This document shows positions 29,507-38,009 of a stretch of 64,000 bases of DNA, piece after piece. A program made the position numbers and the translations under genes. The notes under the pieces are model-generated. The model searched no databases and was not told the origin of the DNA. It was given only the letters and a program-made list of their open reading frames with translations. The stretch is taken from assembly GCF_036250755.1 (NCBI RefSeq), contig NZ_CP109583.1, forward strand, positions 310,001 to 374,000. The letters run 5' to 3'. The stretch is from Streptomyces uncialis. Lineage in GTDB: Bacteria; Actinomycetota; Actinomycetes; Streptomycetales; Streptomycetaceae. Numbering within the stretch: the stretch's first letter is position 1; each line of letters starts with the position of its first letter.

Positions 29507-30901
29507 TCATTCGGCAGGCGGGACGCCGCGGCCGATACGGTCCCACTCCTGCATGGACTGTTCGATGAGGCGGTTGGACTGTTCCTGGACTCCGTCCAGG
29601 AACTTGGCGTAGTGGCGGAACAGCACCTGGATGCTCTGTCCTGCGCGGCGGGCGCATTCGGCCGGGTCGACCCCGGAGTACAGCCAGAACGAGATCCCGG
29701 CGTGCCGGAGGTCGTAGGGCCGCTTCGCGAGGCCGGAGGCGTGCTCGGTCCGGGTCAGGGCGGCCCTGCGCGCCTTGGCCCAGGTCAAGCCGTAGGCGGC
29801 AGGGTCCACGTAGTTGCCGGCCTCGTTCCGGAAGAGCCGACCGTCCGGTGTCACACCGAACCGTTCGACGTGCGTGAGGAGTATGCGAACGAATGGCGGC
29901 GGGACCGGTACGGGGCGGGTCGCTTTGGCCGCGCGGCGCTTGAGCGGATGCACTTCGTGGACGGCGCCGTCGTCCGTCCAGTCCTTTCCCGCGGTCACGA
30001 CACCGCCCGACAGGTTCAGCATCCCCCACCCGGTGGCCGGCAGATGGCACTGGTCGAGCCGGAGGTGGTTCACCTCGGCGGGCCTCATTGCGGCGTAGTA
30101 CATACAGCCGAAAAATGCCTCCAGATGCGGACCCCGCCCGCGCTGCCGGCCGACCGCCGCGAGCAGCCGCACGACCTGGCGCGGATTGGGTACGGCAACC
30201 GGGTCCACCTCCTCGTTGACAGGCGGAGCGCTCCACCTGATTCCGTTGAGAGGGTTCTTGACGAAGTAGCCCTTTTCGACTGCGGTGTTGAGGACTTCGT
30301 TGAAGGCTGCTCTTTTGCGGCGTGCGGTTCTCGCTGCGGCCGGGCTGCCGTCCAGCTTGCGGCACAGGGCGTTCAGCGCACGTCGCAGCACATCAGCCTC
30401 CTCCAGGGCACTGACGGGCAGGGAGTGGCGTTTGATCCAGCCCAGCGCTCCGCGCCACTCGTCGTCGGGCTCCCGGTCCCAGGCATTCTTGTTGAACGCC
30501 CATGAGTACAAGGCGCGGCGCAGCACCCTCGGCTCCGGATAGGTTGCGCCGGGATGGACCAGGGCGGGTGTGATGGTGGCGAAGGCGTCGGCGAGGGTCT
30601 GGCGCGTGTTGCCCGGAGTGCGGTCCCACCGTTGGTCGAGGTAGTCGTGGGCGAGGTCGTACCAGGTCGTCCGCTGCCTGATCGCCCGGAGCTCGGACGC
30701 GGGCAGCCCTGTGTGCTCGTCGAACGGCTCGCCCTCGCGTGCCGTGGTCATGAGTTTCGCACGCCTGCTCTCGGCCAGCCCTGTGGTGCTGAACGATTCC
30801 GACTTCTCACGTCCGTTGACCGTCCACCGCACCTGAAATCGGGTACTCCGGCCGGGGCGCTCACGAATTTCCCAGAAGCGGACGTTGTAGCTCATCGCCA
30901 C
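29507..30901 (-). CDS. Tyrosine-family site-specific integrase
   Basis: A 464-residue tyrosine recombinase: an N-terminal arm-binding segment with RFQVRWTVNGREKSESF, a SAM-like core-binding domain, and a catalytic domain. The first active-site Arg is in YYAAMRPAEVNHL, the second group in RPYDLRHAGISFWL, and the nucleophile is the Tyr of RHYAKFLDG. Related actinobacterial integrases usually have H rather than Q in the AGQSIQVLFRHY segment. The gene appears complete. Its start overlaps the 3' end of the small excisionase gene by about 10 bases, as in integrative plasmids and phages. It sits about 160 bases downstream of the aldehyde dehydrogenase, convergent with it, so the element's attachment site is probably in that gap. 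No matching repeat was identified at the other end. Confidence 0.9.
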   Translation of the reverse strand: MAMSYNVRFWEIRERPGRSTRFQVRWTVNGREKSESFSTTGLAESRRAKLMTTAREGEPFDEHTGLPASELRAIRQRTTWYDLAHDYLDQRWDRTPGNTRQTLADAFATITPALVHPGATYPEPRVLRRALYSWAFNKNAWDREPDDEWRGALGWIKRHSLPVSALEEADVLRRALNALCRKLDGSPAAARTARRKRAAFNEVLNTAVEKGYFVKNPLNGIRWSAPPVNEEVDPVAVPNPRQVVRLLAAVGRQRGRGPHLEAFFGCMYYAAMRPAEVNHLRLDQCHLPATGWGMLNLSGGVVTAGKDWTDDGAVHEVHPLKRRAAKATRPVPVPPPFVRILLTHVERFGVTPDGRLFRNEAGNYVDPAAYGLTWAKARRAALTRTEHASGLAKRPYDLRHAGISFWLYSGVDPAECARRAGQSIQVLFRHYAKFLDGVQEQSNRLIEQSMQEWDRIGRGVPPAE

Positions 30902-31089
30902 GTTTCAGAATTCCTTTCACATACCTGCCACCAGGAATCCAAATCCGAACGGCGACAGCGGAGTTCACCATTGGGCAGCTTGATCATGCGGGGCGCCTGC
31001 CCTCGGGCACGCATGCGGTAGAACGCCGACGGACTCATGCGGATCTCCGCAAGCACCTCGGCGAGTTTCAATGCAGGGGGACGGGCCAT
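30892..31089 (-). CDS. Excisionase / helix-turn-helix protein
   Basis: A 65-residue basic protein: MARPPALKLAEVLAEIRMSP continues into SAFYRMRARGQAPRMIKLPN and LRCRRSDLDSWW, the AlpA/MerR-like winged-helix pattern of Xis proteins. It would bind near the attachment site and bias the neighbouring integrase toward excision. GAAGAG lies a few bases before ATG 31089. The frame is open to 31443, but the extension shows no family likeness. Confidence 0.82.
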   Translation of the reverse strand: MARPPALKLAEVLAEIRMSPSAFYRMRARGQAPRMIKLPNGELRCRRSDLDSWWQVCERNSETWR

Positions 31090-32082
31090 GCTTCTCTTCC
31101 TCGGTTTCGGCTGCGTGCGGCAGGCATGTGTTCGGCTACGAACACAGGAGATGCCTCCGAAGTCAGAGGCGTAGCGCATGCAGGGGGTGGACCCCGCGCG
31201 GCTCCACCGCCAGGCAGGGCTGCGCGAACAGAGACAAGAGTCCGGGGGATCCCCGATTTCGCGAACCGGGGATCGTCGGCTATACCACCTGTGGCCACTG
31301 AACTGCGGGAGCCGTGAGCACGTCGAACGGGTCAAGTCAGCCACGGCAACGAACGGGGATGGGGACGTGAGGGAGGGTGCGACCCACGCCGGAGTATCGG
31401 CAGCAACAGCTGGGGGGTGTTGTACGTTGACATGCTTCGCCACGCGAGATCCACTCCTCGGCCGTTCTTTCCTGTCTGCCGTGAGCGGATCTCCTGTAGA
31501 AGGTGAGCCGGCAGGACCGACACCAGTCCCAACCAGCGGGGCCGGCTGAACCGCATCGGCCCTCAGCCGAGATCCCGCGTGAGTGCCTCAAACCGTCGAT
31601 GCCCTGCATCACCAGCCGGATGACGCCCGCCGACAACGGTGCGCAGGCGATGGCCGATCTGGAGGCCGAGGCGCAGCGGGTGATCGCTTCCCTAGCGCAG
31701 AAGGCGGCCACCGTGTCCGTCCTGGTGACGCTGCACCCAGTGCTGCCGCCGCTGGTGGTCCTCACTCCGGTGCCGAGGCAGGGGCGACGATCCGCGCCGC
31801 GCGGATCGAGCACATCGGTCCGGCCCGAGACCCATCCGGACCGGCGCGATGCGGCGCTGCCTCTCCCGGGACACCGCCAACCGGCCGAACAGCAGGATTT
31901 CCCCCAGCCGGTGCCGGCCCTCACCGGGCGGTGGGGTGGCACCGGACGGTGGTGACATCCTGCGCTGCCCCACGGCAGCATGGAGAGTTCACTCCTCGTC
32001 GTCCGTGCCGGCCGCGGTTGCCGCGGTGCTCGCAGCTGGATCTGGCCCCCGGGGACCGGTTGAACCCGACCCAGCGCGGTCG
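31090..32082. other. Decayed region upstream of the integrase/excisionase pair
   Basis: No intact gene is recognised over about 1 kb. A hairpin (GATCCCCG with its complement, 31248-31274) lies upstream of the excisionase and may be an operator or part of attP. Frames between 31503 and 31960 are open but resemble no family, and several overlap on both strands. Confidence 0.5.
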
Positions 32083-32829
32083 GACCCCTACGACATCATC
32101 GCCGAGATGGACCAGCTCCACGACGAACACGGTGTCAGCGCGTTCCGCGCCGTCGACGACCTGTTCCTGGGCGCCCGCCGGGTCATCCACCCCGCGCTCA
32201 GGGCGTTCACCGATACACGGATCGGCGACCGGTACGTGTGGGACGCCACCGGCCGCATCAACGTGCTTGACCGTGAGGACGACGGCGTCCTCGCCGCGAC
32301 ACGGAGCAACGGGCTGCGGGAAGTCGCCCTCGGCATCGAGTCCGGGGCCCGCACGATCCTCGCCGCCATGGACAAACGGATCACACCCGGGATGACACTG
32401 AACGTCACCCGCCGCCTCCTTGAGCACGGCATCCGTGTGAAGGGGTACTTCATCCTCGGCTATCCCGGCGAATCCCGTGAGGAAGCCGGACAGACGATCC
32501 GGCACATCAAGGAGTTACGGGGCCTGTCGGACCGGCTGCCCGGCACCTTCCGCGCCTCGGCCTTCACCTTCCGCCCCTACCCCGGGTCCCCCGTCTTCGA
32601 CGAACTCGTCAACCAGGGATACGACCCCCTCGCGATGCAGACCTACAGCGACGTCGACCTGACCGCCCACGGCGCCGACGAAGCCATGCGCGGCCGCGAC
32701 GAGTTCAACTTCACCACCGGCCACCAGTTCGGCGAGACCCCCCTCGATGACCTCCACCGGATGCTCGCCGACATCTCCCGCGAGCAGCACGACCGCACCC
32801 ACGGCACCCGGCAGGAGGCAGGCACGTGA
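32083..32829 (+). pseudogene. C-terminal fragment of a B12-binding/radical SAM protein
   Basis: About 249 residues align with the back half of actinobacterial B12-binding radical SAM enzymes: FRAVDDLFLGARRVIHPAL, GRINVLDREDDGVL, EVALGIESGARTIL (the SAM-binding GIESG motif), DKRITPGMTLNVTRRLLEHG, KGYFILGYPGESREEAG and FRPYPGSPVFDELV. The N-terminal cobalamin domain and the CxxxCxxC cluster motif are absent. Upstream sequence in this frame is unrelated, so the gene is truncated and cannot be active. The ORF nominally starts at 31849. Confidence 0.8.
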
Positions 32830-33077
32830 CCGGCCACGACGGTCGAACTTGAGCCGGGCGCGGGGAGCGCAGCCCGCTCCGACAACGGTAGAGGACAGGG
32901 CCGACACTCGCGGCAGGCCCGGACTGGCCGGCAGTAGCGCTCCCAGCCACCTCGCTGCCCCCGTACTGCGCGTCATGTTCACCCACCTCACTGCGAACGA
33001 GGTCGCCGACCGGATCTGCCTTCCTCTCCCCCAGGCGCCCGCTGCCGTCGACCGCACCGCCCCCAGCCCGGAGCGGC

Positions 33078-33734
33078 TCACCCGGACGGAAGCTCGCCGA
33101 TCCGCGGGCCGAGCCCGGGCCTGCCCGTCGCGGGGGCGGGGGGTTCGTACTCCCCGGATCTGTGCGTGTTCGTCCCGGGCTGCAGCATGATCGTGGGCAG
33201 CGGGCCGTTGACCAGCGTGGTGTCCAGGGGAACTCCGGTCACCTCACTCAGGACGCACCAGATCTCGTCGTGGCCGTCATCGCCATACGCCCGCTGTGCC
33301 GCGAGCTGCTCGAATGCCCGGTGCAGACCCAGAGGTGTTTCTTCTTCAGCCAGGGGCTCCATGCCCAGCTCGAAGCTCTCCATCGTCCGGCCGTCTCGCA
33401 CATGCCGCACGGACCTCCCTCCCTTGAGGTTGCGGAAGTAGTGGATGGCATCTGTGCCTTCGGAGAGCCTCCGCAGCAGTACGAGGTCGGACCCCGCCGG
33501 AAACCACCAGGTCTCCATGCAGAACGACCAGTCACCGGCCCGTCCCGCGCGCAGGACCGTCCCCTTGTCATGCGGGGGCCCAAAGGCCTCGTCCGACTCC
33601 CGCCGCCTCAACGTCCGGGCCTGGGAAGGATCCGCGCCGTAGCACCGCAGGACATCGTCCACGCTACGGCCGCGGATGAGGTTGAAGGACAGCAACTCGT
33701 CGCAGGCCCAGTCCCAGCGGTTCCCGGCGCTCAT
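33078..33734 (-). CDS. DUF6461-like protein
   Basis: A 218-residue cytosolic protein with the look of the actinobacterial DUF6461 family: WACDELLSFNLIRGRSVDDVLRCYGAD at the start, GDWSFCMETWWFPAG in the middle, then a SEGTDAIHYFRNLKGG strand pair and an FELGMEPL segment. Many members lie in accessory islands and near polymorphic toxins, where some act as immunity-like proteins, but no function is established. The gene is complete with ATG 33734. It is the only intact non-mobility gene in the decayed island. Confidence 0.68.
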   Translation of the reverse strand: MSAGNRWDWACDELLSFNLIRGRSVDDVLRCYGADPSQARTLRRRESDEAFGPPHDKGTVLRAGRAGDWSFCMETWWFPAGSDLVLLRRLSEGTDAIHYFRNLKGGRSVRHVRDGRTMESFELGMEPLAEEETPLGLHRAFEQLAAQRAYGDDGHDEIWCVLSEVTGVPLDTTLVNGPLPTIMLQPGTNTHRSGEYEPPAPATGRPGLGPRIGELPSG

Positions 33735-34342
33735 GTGAACTCTCGCCTCTCTCCTTGTTCGTGCCGTGCTTCGGTGACCCCTCTACCTGGGGCTCACCGA
33801 AGAAGACTGCTTCCGCAGGGATCGGCTGCCGGATTCCCCAGTCCTCACGCCGCATGGGACCAGCTCGCAAGGATGCGCTGGGCAACGCGGACGGCGGCAC
33901 CTTCACATGACTCGTCTGGTCATCGGACCGCGGGCATGTCCTCGTCGTCATCCACGCCATGACGAAGCCACTGACGAGCGAGCCAGGTGTCGATCTCGCC
34001 CCCGGCGTGAGCCTGGCGACCAGTCCAGCTCTGACATCGGAACTCCAAGTAGATATCGGAATGACTCGTCTCGTGCTCTGGTGACCGGGCCCGCCATCAG
34101 CAGCGCTCACCAGCCAACGCCACAGGTCAGGATCTCACCACCCGCACACTCGGATCCCCGATCAGCATTCGCGACCGCGCTCTTCGGAGTGACGCCGAGT
34201 TCTGGACCCGTCACTTGAAAAGGGGTGTGGGGAACGGCCGACCTGGCCCGCTCCCCACCCACTGCCCGGGCTACGGGATCCTTCCCGCACACCGACCTTC
34301 CGCGTGACCTCCGCATGAAGGCACTGCGCCGTCCATGAGGTG
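33735..34342. other. Region without a recognisable gene
   Basis: About 600 bases. Open frames exist on both strands but none resembles a protein family or has a convincing start. Confidence 0.5.
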
Positions 34343-34765
34343 TCAGGAGGCTGCAGCCTCTTCCCCCGCGGGCACGGGCGTGGCCTGCTCCGGCTCGTTA
34401 GCGGTAGCACGCTCGGATGCCGATGTCCCCTCTGCACCGTTGGCTGCCGCCTTCGCACCGGCCTCTGTCGCGGTGTACCAGACCACCCTTCTGCCGCGAC
34501 TCCCGTTCAGCCCGGCCCTTGCCGATATGCGAGTTCAGGGCATCACGGACCAGGGCAACGGTCGGCTTGAGCGAGAGGTACCCGTCCGTGACGGCCGTGG
34601 CCACCTCCTTCGCCATCAACGGCTCCGAGCTGCTGGCCAGCACCTCCTCTGTGCGTCAGCCGCACCAAGGGCTTCGAACCGAGTCCGGAGCAACTCCGCC
34701 GCGGCTCGCTTCGACGGCGTGAGTCCGGACAGGCACGACTGCCATATCGCCTCGACATCATCCAT
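34343..34765 (-). pseudogene. Frameshifted small unknown gene
   Basis: Reading from ATG 34765, three consecutive frames join into one sensible product: MDDVEAIWQSCLSGLTPSKR plus AAAELLRTRFEALG; then VLASSSEPLMAKEVATAVTD, SLKPTVALVRDALNSHIG and ERESRQKGG; then VWYTATEAGAKAAANGA to a natural stop at 34343. The joins fall near 34655 and 34490. Helical, charge-balanced composition and a terminal Glu/Ala/Pro tail suggest a once-functional cytosolic protein of about 140 residues. Family unknown. Two shifts make sequencing error less likely than decay. Confidence 0.6.
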
Positions 34766-35141
34766 CGCACCAGGGTGCCCCACCTGACGCCAGCGCCAGA
34801 ACGGTCAGCCGTTCACGCAGATCCGGATCTGCACCACCGTCCGGTGACGTCACCCCTGGTGAACATCCGCAGCATCCGAGACCGCACATTGCGGCTCAGC
34901 CCGCTGCCCAGTCGCTGCGCTTCGCGTGACCGAAGCCTCCAGCGAACTCGGCCGGCCTCGGCAACCGCGTTGGCCCGGCCTCACGGCACCCACTGGCGGT
35001 GCGGGCAGCCGGTGACGTCACTGGGCGGCATCGGCGGCACAACGCTCCGCAGTTGCGCTGCCGACGTGCCCGTGCCCCCGGGTACCGGACACACGCGAGC
35101 ACCCCCGCCTCAGCTCCGACGCGCCGACGTAGGCTCGGAGG
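34766..35141. other. Region without a recognisable gene
   Basis: No supported coding sequence or RNA gene in these roughly 375 bases. Confidence 0.4.
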
Positions 35142-35439
35142 GTGAGAACCCCCAGCCCCGGGCCGAACCCCGCCGGGGCGTTCGATCCGTACGACTTCCC
35201 TCCGGACCTCGGTGCAGCACAGCGGCGGGCCGCCGGGCTGTATGCGGAACTCCACCCGGCAGGCGCGCCTTCCCTGGTCCCGTGAGCCTCATGACGGGTG
35301 GCCGGAGGTGAACGAGAGGGGCCGGGAACATGCCGGCCGGAGCGCTTCCCCGGCTGCTCCCGACGACGGCGCGGCGTATGACGAACTGTGGAGCAGCTTG
35401 CGGGAAGCGGCGGCCGTCGTGCATGGACACCCGTGGTAG
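35142..35439 (+). pseudogene. Frameshifted small Streptomyces hypothetical gene
   Basis: From GTG 35142 the product begins MRTPSPGPNPAGAFDPYDF, PPDLGAAQRRAAGLYAELH and then stops. The neighbouring frame continues with ARLPWSREPHDGWPEVNE and ends DDGAAYDELWSSLREAAA-VVHGHPW at 35439. The PYDFPxDL...AQ...LPWSxEP...W order recalls a small (about 95-residue) unknown protein common in Streptomyces accessory regions. One frameshift near 35270 separates the halves. Confidence 0.55.
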
Positions 35440-35868
35440 GGAACCTGCAGGGCTCAGGGTGTCGAGGGACCGGCTCTCGTCGCCGCGAGGCAGGCGCTCA
35501 GGACTGCAGAGGGCCCCCGGGAGCCCGTCAGGATCCGGGGCCACAGCCTCTGCCCCGTGATCACGCGGCGGTGTCCCCTGCCCTCACCACGGGCGCCCCC
35601 GAAGCACAGAGCACACGGTCGGCCTGGCGAAAAGGTCGTAGTCGCCAAGGCCGCTGATTGGTGTCCCGAATGAGGCGCGGGGCCGGGTTCGCCCCGGTAG
35701 GCGCCGAACGGGCGGCCGGCCGAACCGCGTGGAGCGGTGTTCGATCTGGCTGTCGCACTCTTAAGCCGCGTCACCGGCGTAGCAGTGGACAGCCTGCCAG
35801 GTGCCCGGGGCGGCGCGGGCGGCTTGTTGAGGTGTCGTCAGACGGGGGACGACACGAGGCCGACACCG
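35440..35868. other. Region without a recognisable gene
   Basis: No supported gene. A long minus-strand frame here is continuous with the antisense of the TetR gene and is judged spurious. Confidence 0.45.
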
Positions 35869-36300
35869 TCACACCCATGAGGCCGAGTGGCCACCCACGC
35901 CTCGCGCTCCGTCGTACATCGCCCTGCGGAAGGCGGTGGGTGACGTGCCGTAGACCTCGCGGAACGCCCGGCTGAAGACGGTTGAGCTGGTGAACCCCCA
36001 GCGCGCGGCGATTACATGGACGGGCAGCGGGGACCGGGCGAGGTCGGCGCGGCAGCGTTCCAGGCGCCGTCGGCGTATGGAGGCGGCGACGCTCATGTCG
36101 CGGGCGTCGAACAAGGCGTAGAGCATGCGCAGGGAGACATGGTGGTCGGCGGCGACGGTCCGGGGGCTGAGCTGGGGGTCGGACAGGTTCCGGTCGATGT
36201 AGGCGTCGATGCGGTGCAGTAGATCGGGGCCGGAGGGATCCGCGGGGCAGGACGGGGTTCCGTGGGCGGGGGTGGTCTGGGAGGCGGTGTTCCAGTTCAT
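35869..36300 (-). CDS. AraC-type helix-turn-helix protein, HTH domain only
   Basis: A 143-residue protein holding only the C-terminal double HTH of AraC regulators: a LLHRIDAYIDRNLSDPQLSP linker, the first HTH (ADHHVSLRMLYALFDARDMS), RRRRLERCRADL, and the second HTH with AARWGFTSSTVFSRAFREVYG and TSPTAFRR. Related Streptomyces regulators carry an additional roughly 170-residue N-terminal sensory domain, missing here. It is either a natural short form or the surviving 3' part of a truncated gene. ATG 36300 (MNWNTASQTTP) lacks a clear ribosome binding site, which favours truncation. Confidence 0.75.
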   Translation of the reverse strand: MNWNTASQTTPAHGTPSCPADPSGPDLLHRIDAYIDRNLSDPQLSPRTVAADHHVSLRMLYALFDARDMSVAASIRRRRLERCRADLARSPLPVHVIAARWGFTSSTVFSRAFREVYGTSPTAFRRAMYDGARGVGGHSASWV

Positions 36301-36586
36301 GCCGGGCTCCTGGGTCAGGGGTGGTGTGCCTCAGTCCTAACGGGGCGCGCTGCGCGTGGCAGCCGTACGGCCGGGCATCGGGATGCGTGGACTCGCGGTC
36401 ACGCGCTCGTGAGCCGGAACGGCAGGCGAGGGTCCGGGACGCTGATGTCTCCCCGGCGCCGTCCGTACCGAGGAACGCGACGGCGATGCCGGGCACGCGT
36501 GCGGAGTCGATTCCGCCGCCGACCGGGACGGTGCGAGCGGAGGGCTTCACCACCCACGGCACGGCTACGACGGACGGATCGCGCAA
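36301..36586 (-). other. Possible truncated gene divergent from tetR
   Basis: On the minus strand AAAGGAGGG (36599-36591) stands 4 bases before TTG 36586, directly adjoining the 38-bp palindrome. The frame reads RDPSVVAVPWVVKPSARTVP, then GGGIDSARVPGIAVAFLGTD, and then loses coding character before reaching the AraC gene. This looks like the 5' end of the TetR target gene whose remainder has been replaced. No family is recognised. Confidence 0.35.
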
Positions 36587-36598
36587 GAGTCCCTCCTT

Positions 36599-36636
36599 TG
36601 CGTAAGCCTTACGCAATATTGTGTAAGGCTTACGCA
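36599..36636. promoter_or_regulatory. 38-bp palindromic operator between tetR and the divergent start
   Basis: TGCGTAAGCCTTAC and GTAAGGCTTACGCA flank a palindromic CAATATTG centre; only one base pair in 38 is mismatched. Each 11-mer GTAAGSCTTAC is itself nearly palindromic, so two TetR dimers could bind side by side. It lies 47 bases before the TetR start and overlaps the divergent ribosome binding site. Confidence 0.8.
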
Positions 36637-36682
36637 TTACTAGGATGACCGTCAAGACGGAGCACGGCGAAGGGCGGGCGGT

Positions 36683-37459
36683 ATGAACGGCAGCGACGGC
36701 GCCGACAGTTGGCTGCCCGCCAGCGCCGAGGCGGCCTGGGGAATGCGCGAACGCCCCTCGAGAGGTCGCAAACCGGTGCTGAGGATCGACCGGATCGTCA
36801 CCACCGCCGTGGACCTCGCCGCGCGAGAGGGCCTGGACTCGGTGTCCATGGTCCGTGTCGCCAAGGAACTGGGGACCTCGACGATGTCCCTCTACCGCTA
36901 TGTCGCCGCCAGGGACGAGCTGTACCTCCTCATGCAGGAGGCCGCCGTCGGCCCGCCGCCTCCGCCGCCACCCCCCGGGACCGGCTGGCGGGATGCCCTG
37001 CTCACCTGGGCGACCGCGCAGCGGGCAACCGTCCACCGCCATCCATGGATGCTCCGGCTCCCCATCACGGGACCGCCTCTCACCCCCAACTCCGTCGCCT
37101 GGTGGGAGCGTGGACTCGACGCGCTCGCGGACACACCGCTCGACGACGGGGAACAGATTTCCGTGATCATGCTGATCGGTGGATTCGTCCGCCACGAGGC
37201 ATCCGTCGCGGCGGACCTGGGCGCCGCCGTCGCCGCCTCCGGCCTCGACCCGGAGGAAGCCATGCGCCGGTACGTCCGAACCGTGGAACGCGTCGCGGAC
37301 CCGGCACACCACCCCCGGGTGGCACGGTTCCTGCGCTCAGGGGTGCTCTTCGAGACAGGCGATCCCGACCACGAGTTCACCTTCGGCATGGCCCGCATCC
37401 TGGACGGTGTGGAGGCCCTGGTGGACGCACACGCGCGGACATCGCTCGGTGATACGTAG
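36683..37459 (+). CDS. TetR/AcrR-family transcriptional regulator
   Basis: A 258-residue TetR repressor. The DNA-binding domain spans about residues 30-80: IDRIVTTAVDLAAREGLDSV, MVRVAKELGTSTMSLYRYVA, ARDELYLLM. An eight-proline run separates it from the ligand domain, which has the TetR_C segment with AVDSHPWM-like TVHRHPWMLRLPITGPPLTP. This subgroup often controls drug efflux or a monooxygenase. The large palindrome upstream is the obvious operator for autorepression and for control of the divergent gene, which now seems to be truncated. ATG 36683 is supported by the operator position. Confidence 0.9.
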   Translation: MNGSDGADSWLPASAEAAWGMRERPSRGRKPVLRIDRIVTTAVDLAAREGLDSVSMVRVAKELGTSTMSLYRYVAARDELYLLMQEAAVGPPPPPPPPGTGWRDALLTWATAQRATVHRHPWMLRLPITGPPLTPNSVAWWERGLDALADTPLDDGEQISVIMLIGGFVRHEASVAADLGAAVAASGLDPEEAMRRYVRTVERVADPAHHPRVARFLRSGVLFETGDPDHEFTFGMARILDGVEALVDAHARTSLGDT

Positions 37460-38009
37460 ACGCGCCTCCGACACCCCCCATGACGGCGACACCGTGCGCG
37501 CCCGCGACAGTCGCCAACTCTGCACAGATCGTCATGTCTCCCCCCGCACGGGCTCGGCACAATGGTCCTGACCTGCCGGGCCAACCCGGGCAAGGCATTG
37601 AACCGGCTGTAGGGGGTTTATTGATGATGCGTGGGAGATGTGCCGCGGGGACGGGAAGCGCGCGGGCGGGGAAGACCGGGCAGGCCCACAGGAGAGCAGC
37701 CGCCCGACCGCGTCACGAGCACCAGGGCACCCGTCGCGTGATCCGCCGCGCACACCGGTAGGGCGTCAGCTCCGGGCTGCGGCCCGGGAGGACCGCCGCC
37801 CCCTCTCCGTACCACTCGTCAGACCACCAACCCTCTGGGTACGAACGCTTCCGCGACCGCTCGTGGTAGCGCCGACCGCCGCGAGCGCGTGCCCGTCGTG
37901 GGGATGGCCCCACTTTCCTTTTCCCGGCGGTATGCCGACTCACCCCGCCTGCCGGGGTGTGCCGAAGCCTGCCCGCCACCCGATTCCTCTCACCCTGGGA
38001 GTTCTCACC
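37460..38009. other. Gap before the FG-GAP gene
   Basis: About 550 bases. The frame of the FG-GAP gene is open back to 37638, but the upstream translation is Arg/Pro-rich and precedes a good start at 38010. Presumably promoter and leader; no specific motif identified. Confidence 0.45.

Noticed and set aside
31503..31955. 150-codon plus-strand frame upstream of the radical SAM fragment
   Set aside because: The short stretch MADLEAEAQRVIASLAQKAA looks protein-like, but the rest is Arg/Pro-rich and overlapping frames on both strands are equally open.
35771..37312. 513-codon minus-strand frame across tetR
   Set aside because: Antisense to the TetR gene over most of its length; only the first ~50 codons after TTG 36586 have a possible independent origin.
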